Positions 5,875-6,420 of a stretch of DNA of 6,420 nt are shown here, in pieces; position 1 is the stretch's first letter; each line of letters opens with the position of its first letter. The notes under the pieces were generated by a model. It had not been told where the DNA came from, did not search any database, and saw nothing but the letters and a program-made list of their open reading frames with translations. This stretch comes from Flammeovirgaceae bacterium UBA5008. GTDB lineage: Bacteria > Bacteroidota > Bacteroidia > Cytophagales > Cyclobacteriaceae. A program made the position numbers and the translations under genes. The stretch covers positions 15,739 through 22,158 of the forward strand of contig DGYK01000021.1 in assembly GCA_002398365.1 (NCBI GenBank), read 5' to 3'.

Positions 5875-6420
5875 AAGTTGTGCACTTTTATATTTCGAAT
5901 AGCAATCATCATTGGCAAATGATGAAGCCGATTATTCGAGAGGTATTAAAGAGTAAGAATGTTTCCATTAAATTGATCTCATTATGCGGATTTAGGCGGA
6001 TGGAGACTCCCGCGGAAGAATTAGCTAATATGGGAGTAAATTTTGAGGATATCGCCAGTTTAAAATTTAAAGGAGCAACTACTTCAACTGGCCAAAACGT
6101 AGGAGGAAGTCAAGGGATATTGCGCAAGACTATACGGGCCATCTTATGGTTGTTTTGGGTTAAGCCAGATTTTGTAAGGGTCAATAATCAATTACCGGAT
6201 TTAGTAATTGTTCCGAATGATATAGCTTTTCCATTTGACCGAATGTGTAAATGGTTTCGGAATAAAAAGATTCGATTTATGTTAATTCAAGAAGGTATAC
6301 GATTTCCATTACCTAACGAAGGTAAACTTAATTATGGAAAAAATGGACCATCAGATATTCTCGCATGGGGTGAAGATTCAGCTGCGTATTTCCGATCTTT
6401 GAAGCTTAAAGATGCTAAGA
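5871..6420 (+). CDS. Probable GT-B-fold glycosyl/polyol-phosphate transferase, 3'-truncated by window edge
   Basis: The frame runs from ATG at 5871 to the right edge without a stop (183 full codons). It begins with a Rossmann-like strand, MKVVHFYISN, and a first helix, then LKSKNVSIKLISLCG (26-40), the layout of an N-terminal GT-B domain. A second alternation includes PDLVIVPNDIAFP (109-121), RFMLIQEGIRFP (135-146) and SDILAWGEDSAAYF (161-174). The pattern of V-P-N-D, then Q-E-G, then x-A-W-G-x-x-x-A-x-Y/F resembles polysaccharide transferases related to the UDP-GlcNAc 2-epimerase fold and CDP-glycerol-type transferases, where a strand ending in QEG/QHG is followed by a WG motif. I recognise the fold type but not a specific family, and the catalytic C-terminal half is missing. 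It could be the enzyme that uses the CMP-activated acid made by this cluster; that is speculation. Confidence 0.72.
   Translation, partial: MKVVHFYISNSNHHWQMMKPIIREVLKSKNVSIKLISLCGFRRMETPAEELANMGVNFEDIASLKFKGATTSTGQNVGGSQGILRKTIRAILWLFWVKPDFVRVNNQLPDLVIVPNDIAFPFDRMCKWFRNKKIRFMLIQEGIRFPLPNEGKLNYGKNGPSDILAWGEDSAAYFRSLKLKDAK

Overview
The window is a tightly packed, entirely plus-strand stretch of a surface-polysaccharide (LPS/capsule/exopolysaccharide type) biosynthesis cluster. It holds eight genes: six complete in the middle (plus a complete glycosyltransferase near the right end, counted among them), one cut off by the left edge and one cut off by the right edge. DNA is AT-rich, leaders are A-rich with little or no Shine-Dalgarno signal, and genes overlap or are separated by a few bases. 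These traits, with the protein style, suggest a member of the Bacteroidota (Cytophaga/Flavobacterium-like). This is an inference, because no marker gene is present.

Layout from left to right: (1) the C-terminal part of a GT-B glycosyltransferase; (2) a divergent acylneuraminate/CMP-sugar-acid cytidylyltransferase; a 71-bp A-rich spacer; (3) a D-2-hydroxyacid (phosphoglycerate-type) dehydrogenase; (4) an extended SDR of the NAD-dependent epimerase/dehydratase family, overlapping gene 3 by 8 bp; (5) a HAD-IA phosphatase; (6) a 6-phosphogluconolactonase-family protein coupled to gene 5 by a TTGA stop/start overlap; (7) a GT4 glycosyltransferase; (8) the N-terminal part of a probable GT-B-fold transferase coupled to gene 7 by an ATGA overlap. 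There is no intergenic gap longer than 71 bp, and no RNA gene, mobile element, CRISPR array or convincing terminator was seen.

The five non-transferase enzymes form an unusual set. A CMP-sugar-acid synthase is present without a visible nonulosonate/Kdo synthase (aldolase), but next to a lactonase, a 2-hydroxyacid dehydrogenase, a sugar-type SDR and a phosphatase. These classes can be ordered into an aldolase-free route: sugar (phosphate) oxidised at C1 to a lactone (SDR), opened to an aldonate (lactonase), oxidised at C2 to a 2-keto acid (dehydrogenase), dephosphorylated (HAD), and activated as a CMP-2-ulosonate (cytidylyltransferase) for use by the flanking glycosyltransferases. The family assignments are well supported; the pathway is a hypothesis. 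The missing enzymes could lie just outside the window.
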